64,000 nucleotides of DNA from DASUPK01 sp963782345 (GTDB lineage Bacteria; Actinomycetota; Thermoleophilia; Solirubrobacterales; 70-9). Shown in pieces: positions 53,054 to 62,577 of this stretch. The notes under the pieces were generated by a model. The model saw only the letters and a list, made by a program, of their open reading frames with translations. It was not told the DNA's origin and ran no database searches. A program made the translations under genes and the position numbers. The stretch covers positions 1 to 64,000 of the forward strand of contig CAWAJF010000003.1 in the NCBI GenBank assembly GCA_963782345.1. The letters are read 5' to 3'. How positions within the stretch are numbered: the stretch's first letter is position 1; each line of letters opens with the position of its first letter.

Positions 53054-54730
53054 TCAGGCTCCCAACCGTCGGCATACCGACACTCTGGGGCCGCTCAGCT
53101 GCAGGAGCCACGGGGTGGACGATCGGTCTGGGGTGATCAGGAGCAGCTCCTGCAGACCGGCCCGGAGCTCCCCGAGCGACACCGGGAACGAGCTCTTCGC
53201 GTAGCGGCGAAGCGAGGCCTGGATGCCCGGCGTCGCAGCGCGCAGCAGCAGGCCCGACGGCGGAACGGTGATTGGGATGTTCGGCCGGGGAGGGAGGCAT
53301 TGACCGCCTCGGGCGGCGGGCGCCGGGGTGAGGCCGACGCCGAGGGCCGCGGCGGATACCTCGTCGGCGGAGACCCGCGCGAGGTCCGCCGCCGTTGCGA
53401 GCTCATCCGGCGTGTACGCCGGAGACCCGTAGGCGTCAATGGCCGAGAAATACGAGCCGGCGTCGAGCACCCCGAGGTAGTCCACCCCGGAGTTCTGCTC
53501 GGTCAGCTTGAAGCTGGGCGCCACCCGGCCTCGTGCGAGTTCGAGCGCCGCGAGACCGCCGCGCTCCCGTTTCGCGATCGTGGCAAGCCCGCCGGCCGCG
53601 TCGTTGAGTCGGGTGCCGTTCGCCACCGCCGCGGAGACGGCGACGATCAGTAGGCCGACCGTCATCCATCGTCCCAGCCGTAGGCCCCGCACGAGCTCGG
53701 CTGCGACCAGGACGATGAGGATGATGCCGATGTACTGATAACGGCCCGCCGTGGCGGGGGCCAGCGGATTGGTGTTCAGCGCCGTCAAGAACCAGAACCC
53801 GAGCAGAAGAACCGACACCGCCACCAGACGTCCGGATGGACGTCCGAGCCGCCGGATCCGGAACGCCGCCAGGATCGCTACGAGCACCAGCAGCGGGCGT
53901 CCCCATTCCAACGGTGTCACCTGATAGCCGCCAGCCGCGAGGCCGAGGCCGACGAAGGAGGCCAGGCTGGTGCTGAGGCCGTCCAAGACGTAGGCGGGGG
54001 CATTGGCGAAGTTGTGGGCGGAGATGAAGGTGTGCGCGTTGTGCCCCCAGCCCGCGTACCAGAGCAGCCAAAGCGCGGTGGGCACAATGACAACGAAAGC
54101 GCGTCGCCAGCGGTCCCGGCTCAAGGCGAGCTCGGCGGTTACGGCAGCCACGAACGGAATGCCGAGGTCGAAGAAGAGGAGCGCGAGAATCAGCAGGACC
54201 ATCGCGGCGCGGTCGCCGGCGCGGTCGCTGCGGTCGAGCGCGAGCAGGGCACCGATCCCGCAAGCGATCGAGCCGAACAGGGCCATCTGGAACGGGAAGA
54301 GCAGGTCGTCCCACGATGATCCGAGGAAGAGGATTGGGAGGATCGCGGCGAGAGCCAGCCACTCGCCGGCGCGCCGCCGCACGTAAACGAAGAGCAGCCC
54401 GACGCTGAGCAGGAACAGCACGACGGACGTCACCTGCCAGGGGACAGCGGATTCCATCCCAAAGGTCGTGACCAGCGCCCTGTAGATCAGCGTGGGGATC
54501 GCCAGCAGCTGCTCGGCGAAGGGGTGGAGGAAGGTTCCGGGGCTCCAGGAGCGCCGATGGAGCAGAAAGTCCCACTCGTCGCGCCAGAAGGTCAGCCGGC
54601 CGAGCCAGTGCAGGAGCAGGATCCCCGAGAAGAGCATCGCCGCGCCGGCCAGCACCGTGCCCGGCTGGGCCAGGGCGCGGCTACGGAGCGCCGTGGGATC
54701 GGCGCCACGAGCGATCGGAGCTTCGCTCAC
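53054..54730 (-). CDS. GT-C-like multi-pass membrane protein (tandem paralogue B)
   Basis: 558 residues from GTG 54730, which overlaps the stop of the DPM1-like gene (GTGA). TFWRDEWDFLLHRRSWSPGT, FVYVRRRAGEWLALAAILPI, AGRYQYIGIILIVLVAAELV and LRRYAKSSFPVSLGELRAGL align one-for-one with paralogue A. Four bases separate the two genes. Coupling to a polyprenyl-phosphate sugar synthase suggests that these proteins use its product as donor. Confidence 0.65.
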   Translation of the reverse strand: MSEAPIARGADPTALRSRALAQPGTVLAGAAMLFSGILLLHWLGRLTFWRDEWDFLLHRRSWSPGTFLHPFAEQLLAIPTLIYRALVTTFGMESAVPWQVTSVVLFLLSVGLLFVYVRRRAGEWLALAAILPILFLGSSWDDLLFPFQMALFGSIACGIGALLALDRSDRAGDRAAMVLLILALLFFDLGIPFVAAVTAELALSRDRWRRAFVVIVPTALWLLWYAGWGHNAHTFISAHNFANAPAYVLDGLSTSLASFVGLGLAAGGYQVTPLEWGRPLLVLVAILAAFRIRRLGRPSGRLVAVSVLLLGFWFLTALNTNPLAPATAGRYQYIGIILIVLVAAELVRGLRLGRWMTVGLLIVAVSAAVANGTRLNDAAGGLATIAKRERGGLAALELARGRVAPSFKLTEQNSGVDYLGVLDAGSYFSAIDAYGSPAYTPDELATAADLARVSADEVSAAALGVGLTPAPAARGGQCLPPRPNIPITVPPSGLLLRAATPGIQASLRRYAKSSFPVSLGELRAGLQELLLITPDRSSTPWLLQLSGPRVSVCRRLGA

Positions 54731-55512
54731 GACATGTACTTCCGGGAGCGCAGGAGGCGACTGCGGTGTAGGAACAGGCGAAGCGCCGCCCACAGGGTCT
54801 TCAGGCCGTACACGGTCGACGCACCCAGGCCGACCGAGGAGGCGTCCTCGAAGTAGCGGGTCCGCGCGGACACCTCGCGGATCCGGAAGCGGAAGTATGA
54901 GGCCTGCATCAGCAGCTCCGAGTCGAAGCTGAAGTCGAGCGAGTTGCGCAGGAACGGCACGGTGAGGAGGAGGTCGCGGCTGTAGGCGCGGTAGCCGGTG
55001 TGGAGGTCGGTCAGCCTGGTCCGCAGCACTTGGTTCTCGATCGTCGTCAGGAAGCGGTTCGCGACCCGCTTGTAGAGCGGCATGCCCGCCTGCTTTGCGG
55101 CGCCGCGAATCAGCATCCGGGAGCCCAGCACCAGATCCGCCTCGCCCTTCAGGATCGGCTCGATCATCCTCGGGATCAGCTCGGGCTCGTACTGCCCATC
55201 CGGGTGGAGCATGACGACGACGTCGGCCTCGCGCTGCAGCGCCTCGAGATAGCAGGTCTTCTGGTTGCCGCCGTAGCCGACGTTGTGCGGATGCCAGACC
55301 ACGTGGACATTGAGGCGGCGGGCGATCTCCAGCGTTTCGTCGGTGGAGCGATCGTCCACCAGGATCACCTCGTCCACGACGTCGCGGGGGATGGAGCCGA
55401 CGATCAGCTCGAGCGTCTTGGCGGCGTTGAGGGCCGGCATGACCACGACCGTCCTGCCACGGCCCTGGACCCGGGCGACCTCCCGCTCGGCCCCCGGGGC
55501 GGCCTCAGGCAT
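54727..55512 (-). CDS. polyprenyl-phosphate glycosyltransferase (DPM1-like GT2)
   Basis: 261 residues. TVVVMPALNAAKTLELIVGS, VILVDDRSTDETLEIARRL, HNVGYGGNQKTCYLEALQRE and VVVMLHPDGQYEPELIPRMI are the ordered motifs of DPM1/polyprenyl-phosphate mannose synthase-type enzymes. GYRAYSRDLL and FSFDSELLMQASY are later landmarks. No C-terminal membrane segments are present. It would make the lipid-phosphate sugar used by the GT-C-like proteins downstream. Confidence 0.85.
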   Translation of the reverse strand: MPEAAPGAEREVARVQGRGRTVVVMPALNAAKTLELIVGSIPRDVVDEVILVDDRSTDETLEIARRLNVHVVWHPHNVGYGGNQKTCYLEALQREADVVVMLHPDGQYEPELIPRMIEPILKGEADLVLGSRMLIRGAAKQAGMPLYKRVANRFLTTIENQVLRTRLTDLHTGYRAYSRDLLLTVPFLRNSLDFSFDSELLMQASYFRFRIREVSARTRYFEDASSVGLGASTVYGLKTLWAALRLFLHRSRLLRSRKYMS

Positions 55513-56434
55513 GGCGGGCCTCGACGTAGACCGTTCCTCCGCGCCGCAGCAGCACCTCGACGGCGGCGCAGGCCGTCGCCAGCGGCAGAGCGAGCGCGGC
55601 CGCCGCGAGCGTCAGGGCCCGTCGCCCAGGCGAGAGCGGCTCGCGGCGCGCCTCGGGCCTGCGGATCGCGTCGTAGAGGTCGGGATGGGACGGTAGCGCG
55701 CCGACCAGGCCGTGGAGCCAGCCGAAGACGATCTGGCCCCCGCGGACGTAGCTGACCCGCGAGGGCTCGAGGCCGAGCGCGCGCAGCCTCGCCAGGAGGG
55801 CGAACGCGGGGATGTGGACGAGGTGCCGGGGAAGGTCCAGGGCGAACCAGCGATCGCCGAACGCCCGCGCCTGCAGGCTGGCGGCGTTCGGGACCGCGAT
55901 CAGCAGCACGCCGCCGGGCTCGAGCAGCGCGGCGGCGCGGTCCACCGCCCGGCCGGGCTCCCGCAGGTGCTCGAGCGAGTGCCAGAAGACGATCGCCGCC
56001 CAGCGCTCGCTCAGTTCCCCGATCTCGGCCTCGCGCACGTCGTCTCGATCGGAGTGGCGCTCCAGGCCGGCGGCGGTGCGGCCGAGGGCGGCCAGGGCGT
56101 CGAGCAGCGAGCCGTCGCCCGCGCCCACGTCCAGCACCGGGCCGGTGGGCGCTATGCGGTCGATGCGGCGCGCGGTGCGGCCGCGCAGCCGGCGCAGCAG
56201 CCGGTCGCCCAGGCCCGAGAACCGGCCATGGTCCGGCCGGTACCAGGCTCCGTAGGCGAGCTCGAGCTCCTCATCGGTCGGGACGGGCCAGGTGATGCGG
56301 ACGCCACAGCTCGCGCAGCGAACGGTGCCCCTCTCCGAGCCCGGCACCAGGCGCTTGCCGCACCACGGGCAGGCGGAGCCGGGCTCCGTCCCGGAGCCCG
56401 CGGGGCGCATCGCGATTTCGGGCTCGGCGCTCAC
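55505..56434 (-). CDS. SAM-dependent methyltransferase with N-terminal zinc ribbon and C-terminal TM
   Basis: 309 residues from GTG 56434. The N-terminus has a CPWCGKRLV...VRCASCGVRI zinc ribbon. The SAM site is VLDVGAGDGSLLDALAALGR, and WAAIVFWHSLEHLREPGRAV and LLEPGGVLLIAVPN follow. FALDLPRHLVHIP is characteristic of the Methyltransf_23 proteins of glycan clusters. A hydrophobic helix (LTLAAAALALPLATACAAVE) near the end suggests membrane attachment. It overlaps the DPM1-like gene by 8 nt. Confidence 0.8.
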   Translation of the reverse strand: MSAEPEIAMRPAGSGTEPGSACPWCGKRLVPGSERGTVRCASCGVRITWPVPTDEELELAYGAWYRPDHGRFSGLGDRLLRRLRGRTARRIDRIAPTGPVLDVGAGDGSLLDALAALGRTAAGLERHSDRDDVREAEIGELSERWAAIVFWHSLEHLREPGRAVDRAAALLEPGGVLLIAVPNAASLQARAFGDRWFALDLPRHLVHIPAFALLARLRALGLEPSRVSYVRGGQIVFGWLHGLVGALPSHPDLYDAIRRPEARREPLSPGRRALTLAAAALALPLATACAAVEVLLRRGGTVYVEARHA

Positions 56435-56490
56435 GACGGGTGCGGGAATGGGTATCAGGTCTCACGACCTCACCCTCTAAGCTGCCGCCG

Positions 56491-57894
56491 ATGCTGGCAT
56501 CCGACGGCGCTCCCCTCAACGTCGCCGCCGTCGCTCCGCCGGGTCGGGAGTTCGGCTCGAGCGCCCTGCTCGCCTCGCTCGCGCTGGCGGGCTCCTTCGC
56601 CGCGCTCGGGCTGAACAGCATCTCGATCTCCCGAATCGAGGGGGCCGACGGCGCCGGGTTGATCGCGCTCTCAACCCAGTTCATCTTCCTGGCGACCTTC
56701 GTTGCCGGCGGTGGGCTGCGGACGAGCGTCACCTACAGGGTGGGCGCCGGCCTCTGGTCGCCGCGCAGCGCGGTTCGCGGCGCGCTGATCGCCTCGCTCT
56801 TCCTGGGCGTGGCGGGGGCCGCGGTCGGAATGGGGCTCTACGCGCTGCTCCAGGACAGCGCGCTCAAGGACTTCAACCTCGCCATGGCTGCGTCGCTGAT
56901 GGGTGCGCTGCCGTTCGCCCTCGCCTGGTGGATCGTGCCCGCGATACCGCTGGCGAAGGAGCGCTACGAGGCCTATGCCCTGCTCACCGTCTCGGGTCCG
57001 GTCGCGGTGCTGCTGCTCTGTCCGGCTCTCGCCCTGGTGGCCGGAACGACCGGCGCGGTGATCGGCTTCGCGGCGGGTTACGTGGTCGGTGGGCTGATCG
57101 CTGCCGTCTGGGCGATCCGGGACGCGCGACGCCCGGAGGCCGCGCGTGGGCCGGAGCACAGCCTTCGCGAGGCGGGAGGGTTCGGCGCCCGCGCCTGGGT
57201 CAACGACCTCTTCCAGCTGGTCAACCTGCGCCCGGACCTCTTCATCCTGACCGCCTACTACGGCGCCGCCGACACCGGCGTGTACGCGGTGACGGTCTCG
57301 ATCACCTCGCTGGTCTGGATCGTCTCCCAGCCGCTCGCGTCCGTGGTCCTGCCGCGCAACGCAATGGTCACCGCCTCCTCCGACCCCGGCCTGACGCCCG
57401 TGATCCCGACCTCGAGCCAGGGAACCGCCGTCCGGCACTCCGTCCTGGTCTCGGCCGCCGCGGCCGTCGCGGTGGTGCCGATCCTCGCCCTGGCGCCGCT
57501 TGTCTGGGGCCCCGGCTTCGGACGGACCCTGGTCCTCGGCCTCATCCTCCTGCCCGGCGTCGCCCTGCTCGGGGTCGGCCGGGTGATGGTGGCCGCGTTC
57601 ACCGGCGAGGGCGCTGCCAACGAGGCCCTCTTCGTCGGCCTGGTCAGTTTCCCGCTCACCTTCCTCGCCTTCGTGCTGGTGATCCCGGATCACGGGTCGA
57701 CGGGTGCGGCGATCGTCTCCTGCTGCTCGTATCTGGCCGCCTCGGCGCTCGCCGCCTACCTCTTCCTGCGGTCGCCGGGCCACTCGCTGCGCTCCTCCCT
57801 CGTTCCCCGGGCGAGCGATCTGCGCGACTACCGCAGGCTCGCCCGCCGCGGCTTGGACGCGCTCGAACGCAGGCGTTTTGGGGTTAGCCAGTAG
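56491..57894 (+). CDS. flippase / polysaccharide export membrane protein (MATE-like)
   Basis: 467 residues from ATG 56491 with about 12-14 hydrophobic segments. ALAGSFAALGLNSISISRIE opens the first helix. NDLFQLVNLRPDLFILTAYY and DTGVYAVTVSITSLVWIVSQ are the repeated-half landmarks of Wzx-type proteins. It starts a plus-strand operon with the Wzt/Wzm exporter, so one locus encodes both flippase and ABC routes. The 56-nt gap to the divergent methyltransferase must hold its promoter. Confidence 0.8.
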   Translation: MLASDGAPLNVAAVAPPGREFGSSALLASLALAGSFAALGLNSISISRIEGADGAGLIALSTQFIFLATFVAGGGLRTSVTYRVGAGLWSPRSAVRGALIASLFLGVAGAAVGMGLYALLQDSALKDFNLAMAASLMGALPFALAWWIVPAIPLAKERYEAYALLTVSGPVAVLLLCPALALVAGTTGAVIGFAAGYVVGGLIAAVWAIRDARRPEAARGPEHSLREAGGFGARAWVNDLFQLVNLRPDLFILTAYYGAADTGVYAVTVSITSLVWIVSQPLASVVLPRNAMVTASSDPGLTPVIPTSSQGTAVRHSVLVSAAAAVAVVPILALAPLVWGPGFGRTLVLGLILLPGVALLGVGRVMVAAFTGEGAANEALFVGLVSFPLTFLAFVLVIPDHGSTGAAIVSCCSYLAASALAAYLFLRSPGHSLRSSLVPRASDLRDYRRLARRGLDALERRRFGVSQ

Positions 57895-57905
57895 CCTCGC
57901 CACGC

Positions 57906-59192
57906 ATGGCCTCGAGTCCAGCAGGCAAGGGATCCAACGGCGCGGGCAAGGCGCCCGTAGTCATCGAAGCGCGCGAGGTCGAGAAGACCTTCAGGATCCC
58001 CGTCCACCGCATCGACTCCTTCAAGGAGCGGGTCGTGCATCCGCTGGGTCGACCGGAGTACCGTACGCTCGAGGCCCTGCGGAAGGTCTCCTTCGACGTC
58101 CACAGGGGGGAGTTCTTCGGGATCGTCGGGCGCAACGGCTCGGGCAAGAGCACGCTGTTGAAGATCCTGGCGAGCATCTACCGGGCCGACGCGGGCTCGA
58201 TCATGATGGCGGGCCGCCTGGCACCCTTCATCGAGCTCGGCGTCGGCTTCAACCTGGAGCTGAGCGCGCGCGCGAACGTCGTCCTCAACGGTGTGATGAT
58301 GGGCCTCTCCCAGCGCGAGGCGCGGCGCCGGCTGGACGCGATCCTCGACTTCGCCGAGCTCGAGGAGTTCGTCGACCTGAAGCTGAAGAACTTCTCCTCC
58401 GGGATGCTGGTCCGGCTCGCCTTCTCGGTGATGATCCAGGCCGAAGCTGACATCCTGCTGATCGACGAGGTGCTCGCGGTGGGGGACGCGGCCTTCCGGC
58501 AGAAGTGCCAAGACGTCTTCCTCGAGATGAAGGACAGCGACCGGACCGTCGTCCTGGTCACCCACGACATGACGGCCGTGCAGAGCTACTGCCACCGGGC
58601 CATGCTCCTCGACGAGGGGGAGGCCAGGTACATCGGCGACCCGGAGGAGACCGGCCGCCGTTACCTGAGGATGAACTTCGCCAAGCGCCGGATCACGATC
58701 GGCGGGGAGAAGGAGAGCTCCGCTGGTGCCCGACATCCTCGCGCCGCGTCTCCGAGGCCTGGCTCGAGGACTCGCCGGCGGAGAGCGAATCGACAACGTC
58801 GAGGTGGGGGAGCCGATCAGGTACTGAACGCCCGCATCGAGGCGCGCCGGGACCTCGGCTTCCCCGCGTTCGGCGTGCAGTTCAACAACCGCGACGGCGT
58901 GGAGGTCTTCGGGCTCGACGGCGAGCTCGGGGCGGAGGACGGCGCCGAAGTCCTGCGGGCCGGCCAGGAGGCCACGATCACGGTGGCCCTGGACAACCCG
59001 CTCCTGCCGGGCCGCTACACGGTGATCTGCTGGGTCGCCGTCGGCCGCGAACGAGGGGAGGCGGCGCAGCACGCGATGAAGCTCCTGGATTTCGTGGTCT
59101 TCGGGGTCGAGGGCGGCGCGGGGATCGTCTCGGTGCCCGGCGAGTTCGGCGTTGAGGTCGAGCCGAGCCCGTCGCCGGAGGCGAGGAACTGA
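57906..59192 (+). CDS. wzt: polysaccharide ABC exporter ATPase (Wzt-like, frame-disrupted internally)
   Basis: 428 residues. Walker A GRNGSGKST (75-83), LELSARANVVLNG, signature NFSSGM (~162-167), Walker B ILLIDEV (183-189) and the H-loop VLVTHDMTAV are all present. After ~270 the frame is low-complexity (58720-58820), while other frames there encode RVSEAWLED and ERIDNVEVGEPIR. These are the expected link into the Wzt C-terminal carbohydrate-binding domain, which resumes as NARIEARRDLGFPAFGVQFN. At least two compensating indels explain this. It drives export of complete O-antigen-type chains. Confidence 0.85.
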   Translation: MASSPAGKGSNGAGKAPVVIEAREVEKTFRIPVHRIDSFKERVVHPLGRPEYRTLEALRKVSFDVHRGEFFGIVGRNGSGKSTLLKILASIYRADAGSIMMAGRLAPFIELGVGFNLELSARANVVLNGVMMGLSQREARRRLDAILDFAELEEFVDLKLKNFSSGMLVRLAFSVMIQAEADILLIDEVLAVGDAAFRQKCQDVFLEMKDSDRTVVLVTHDMTAVQSYCHRAMLLDEGEARYIGDPEETGRRYLRMNFAKRRITIGGEKESSAGARHPRAASPRPGSRTRRRRANRQRRGGGADQVLNARIEARRDLGFPAFGVQFNNRDGVEVFGLDGELGAEDGAEVLRAGQEATITVALDNPLLPGRYTVICWVAVGRERGEAAQHAMKLLDFVVFGVEGGAGIVSVPGEFGVEVEPSPSPEARN

Positions 59193-59194
59193 GC

Positions 59195-60038
59195 ATGGAG
59201 ACCGGTGTCGAGCTGCAGCGGGTGCGCGGCCCGTCGTCGGTCGGGCGGCGGGTGGAAGCGCTTCTGGGAGCTCCTCTATGCTGCTCTCGGTGACCGAGTT
59301 CAAGCGCACCTACTTCGGCACCGTGCTCGGCTACCTCTGGTCGCTGCTCCGCCCGCTGCTGCTCTTCGCGGTGCTGCTCTTCGTCTTCACCAAGATCTTC
59401 CGGCTGGGCTCCTCGGTACCCCATTATCCGGTCCTGCTGCTCTTCAACGTCGTCCTCTTCGGGCTCTTCTCGGAGGCGACGCAGGGCGCGGTGCAGTCGG
59501 TGGTGAGCCAGGAGAGCGTCGTCCGCAAGACCCAGTTCCCGCGCATGGTGATCCCGCTCTCCGTCGTCGTCACCGGCCTCTTCAACCTTGGGATGAACCT
59601 GATCGTGGTCCTGATCTTCATCCTCGCCTTCGGCGTCTCGCCGATCTGGAGCTGGCTGCTCTTCCCGCTGATCGTGGCCGGGCTGTTCGTCTACTCGACC
59701 GGGGTCTCGCTGCTGCTCTCCTCGCTGTACGTGCGCTTTCGCGACACGGCCATCATCTGGACGGTGATGGCGACGGCGTTCTTCTACGCCACGCCTGTCC
59801 TCTATCCGATCGAGAAGGTGCCCAGACGCCTACCGCGACGTGATCCTGCTCAACCCGCTCACGCCGCTGTTCGTGCAGGCCCGTCACTGGGTGGTCGACC
59901 CGAGTGCTCCGACCGCGGTCAGCGCGGCCGGCGGCTGGACCCACCTGCTGGCGCCGGTCGGCACTGTTCGTCGCGGTCTGCGCTCTCGGGGCCTGGTACT
60001 TCAACCGCGAGGCGCCGCGGATCGCCGAGGAGCTCTAG
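59195..60038 (+). CDS. wzm: polysaccharide ABC exporter permease (Wzm-like, frame-disrupted)
   Basis: ATG 59195 begins METGVELQRVRGPSSVG. The protein continues, across frame changes near 59243 and 59281, as WKRFWELLY and then SVTEFKRTYFGTVLGYLWSL with the six membrane segments of ABC-2 permeases. Further breaks near 59820 and 59965 separate DVILLNPLTPLFVQARHW and LFVAVCALGAWYFNREAPRI, which ends at TAG 60038. All parts are colinear with one Wzm protein. Its stop overlaps the stop of the convergent methyltransferase gene (CTAG). Confidence 0.8.
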
Positions 60039-60714
60039 GCCCGCTCCTCCGGGCGGCGGGCGAACGCCCAGACCTGCACCGGCAGGTCGGGCTCGTTCCG
60101 GAGGGAGTGCCAGGGGCGGAAGGCGGCCCAGGTGTCGAAGTTGCCGACCACGCAGTCGCGGTTGCCCCAGGAGCCCGACTTCATCCACATCGAGACCAGC
60201 TGCGCTCAAGCAGCGTACGGAGGCCGCGGGGCGTGAACCGCCAGTAGTCGCGCATGTCATGGATCAGCTGCATTTCATGCACCTTGATCAGGAAGGGCGT
60301 GGAGACGATCACATGCCCACCGGGCACGCATAGCGCCCGGAGATTCGCGGCGGCCAGGAACGGGTCCGGGACATGTTCCAGCACCTGCTCGCAGATGACG
60401 ACGTCGAAGCGCTCCGCCCCCTCGATCGGCTGGCAGATGTCGAACTCGGGATACATCAGGCTGGAGTACTCCTTCCAGCCGCGCCCCGAGTGGGTGTCGC
60501 CGCTGATCTCGACCGCGCGCAGCCCATCGGGCCCGAGCGCCTTGATGTGGGTGTTCACGTCGTCGTTGAGGACGATCCGCTGCCAGTGCTGAAGGGGCTT
60601 GTCCGTATGCGGATAGCGGATCGGGTCCAGAAGGCGACGGGTGCGTCGAATCACGCTGCGGAGCCTTGCCCCCGTCATGCGCAGGGGGTTCCGGCGGGAT
60701 TCGAGCGTGCTCAT
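60035..60714 (-). CDS. SAM-dependent methyltransferase (frame-disrupted 3' end)
   Basis: From ATG 60714 the frame has LRAVEISGDTHSGRGWKEYS, FDVVICEQVLEHVPDPFLAA and VPGGHVIVSTPFLIKVHE, a Methyltransf_11-like core with an E-x-S-G-D SAM loop. RGLRTLLERS then goes out of frame near 60195 and resumes as MWMKSGSWGNRDCVVGNFDT, ending ...FARRPEERA at 60035. The unbroken frame alone ends at 60181. The start overlaps the stop of the GT2 gene (ATGA). Confidence 0.75.
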
Positions 60715-61587
60715 ACGAGCCCCCTGAAGCTGTCGGGGATGCGCTCCACCACAATGTGGACGCCGTCTTCCTCGAACCCGCTGTCCTCGTAGAACCAGCG
60801 CTCGAACTCGCCGTCCTCCACCGTCCGGTTGTAGGCGGCCCAGCCCTCGCGCGACGTCGGTCTCGTTCCAGGCGCGGTCTTTGCGGAGTCCGATGGCGTT
60901 CCCGGCAGATCTCGAAGTCCATGCGGTGCAGGTGGATCAGGCGCAGCTCCGGCGCGTAGTTGAGCTGGCCATCTGCCCGATGATGGAATCCGGGGAGCCA
61001 CGACATCGGCCCGGTCGCGAGCGCCGGCTTGTTGTACGCGCCGTTGGCGAACCAGTGGCCGCGCTGGTCGAGGATCGGGCGGCGACGGGTCGTAGGGTTC
61101 CTCGCGGTCGACCAGGTGCAGGACCTCGTAGCCGATGCAGTTCACGAACCATTCAGCGAACTCGTCGATGAAGGTCGCCGAGGTCTCCCCATTCCGGGGT
61201 CGGGCGTGACGATCTCGTCGACGTCCGTGACCAGGATGGCGTCGTAGCGCTCGAGCAGATCGTGCTGGAGCTCCTGCACCGTCTCCACCATCCAGGTGTG
61301 GTCGACGGAGTCGTGCTGAACAGGAATCCGGACGAACGCCCTCGCCGTCAGTGGATCCGTCCGTCGTGTCGTTGTCGAGCACATAGATGTCCTCGGGCGC
61401 GAAGAAGCGGGAGTAGTAGCGAGAGCCAGATCGGAAGGAAGACCGGCTCGTTGTGGACGATCGTGATCACGGCACGCCGCTTGTCGGCGCCGAGCTTCTG
61501 GAGCCGCCGGCGGTGGGCCCGGTCGGTCTGGATCGGCTCCCAGAACTCGCCGAGCGGCGGCTCGGTGTGCTCGTGGATCTCGGGCAT
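60711..61587 (-). CDS. glycosyltransferase, GT2-like (multiply frame-disrupted)
   Basis: ATG 61587 begins MPEIHEHTEPPLGEFWEPIQ and RRAVITIVHNEPVFLPIWLS. Colinear pieces in other frames supply VLDNDTTDGSTDGEG, DLLERYDAILVTDVDEIVTP (DVDE metal site), FIDEFAEWFVNCIGYEVLHL, LRLIHLHRMDFEICRERH and the C-terminal FERWFYEDSGFEEDGVHIVV. This is one Glyco_tranf_2_4-type enzyme, like that at 21.1-22.1 kb, with at least four frame changes. Either indels in the assembly or true decay would look like this; the many conserved pieces favour the former. Confidence 0.65.
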
Positions 61588-61656
61588 CTTCACCTTGCGT
61601 CCCGCGGTCGCCTGGTCGATTGAGGCAGCCGCTCGCACCCTAATACGCTGCCGCCC

Positions 61657-62577
61657 GTGACTCCGCCGTCCCCGGAGACCCTCGAGGTCGCCTGCGCCTG
61701 CAACGCGGGCTATCTGCCGCATTGCGCGGCCATGCTCGCTCGCTGCTGGATTGGGATCGAGGTCCAGTCCGGATCCATCTTCTGCACGGCGACGACATTG
61801 ACGACGGCGATCTCGACGCCTGTCCGCGTCTGGCCGCCGCGGGCGGGGCGAGATTCGCTCGGGCACCGGATCGACCCGGCCCGTCTCCGCGGGGTGGACC
61901 GGTTCGGGCCTGCAGCGACAGTGGAACCGACTGCTCCTGCCTGAAGTCCTGCCCGACCTCGACAAGGTGCTCTACCTCGATTCCGACGTGGTCGTCACCG
62001 ACTCGTTGCGTCCTCTCTGGGATCTGGACCTCACGGACCACGCGCTCGCAGCGGTCTCGACCGTCTTCCCGGCTAGGAGTGGGGACGGCGGCATTGCGAG
62101 GCGCTCGGGCATCGCCCGGCCGGAGCTCTACTTCAGCACGCGGCGTGATGCTGGTGAACCTCGCCCGTCTGAGAGCCGAGCCTGCACCCCGCGCGCCCTG
62201 GACTATGCGCTCGGAAACTGCGATCCGAACTGGTTCTTCGACATGTCCTCTCGAAGATCAGGAGACGGCTCGAAGTACGTCGCCGTGAATGCCGAGCAGC
62301 TGACGTTCCTCGATCAAGACGTGCTCAACGCCGTTGTTCGCCGACTCACGACTCGAGCTGCACCCTCGCTGGAATTGCACCGACAACGTGATCCACTCTC
62401 CGTTCAGCGACGAGTTCTACTGCGAGAGGACCAGAGAGGAGGCGGTCCGGAATCCGGCGATCCGGCACTTCAACGGCGGCGCACAAAGCAAGCCATGGGC
62501 GCCGGATGGCATCCGGAGGATCGAAGGCTCTATTGGTCATATCGAATCGAACGCCCTGGGCCGGCGGAGGCGCCTAA
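61657..62577 (+). CDS. glycosyltransferase family 8 (multiply frame-disrupted)
   Basis: GTG 61657 starts TPPSPETLEVACACNAGYLP. Pieces in three frames then give RIHLLHGDDIDDGDLDACPR, DLDKVLYLDSDVVVTDSLRP (the D-x-D of GT8), RHFNGGAQSKPWAPDG and HPEDRRLYWSY, and finally TPWAGGGA-stop at 62575-62577. HFNG...KPW near the end is a GT8 hallmark. The reconstructed length, 921 nt, is a multiple of three. GT8 enzymes add glucose or galactose from UDP sugars. It is divergent from the GT2 at 61587 with a 69-nt gap, and its stop overlaps the convergent GH-A gene. Confidence 0.7.

Noticed and set aside
61348..61965. 205-codon minus-strand frame across the GT2/GT8 divergent start
   Set aside because: Only its last part (from ATG 61587) matches a GT2. 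The first ~125 codons are antisense to the GT8 start.
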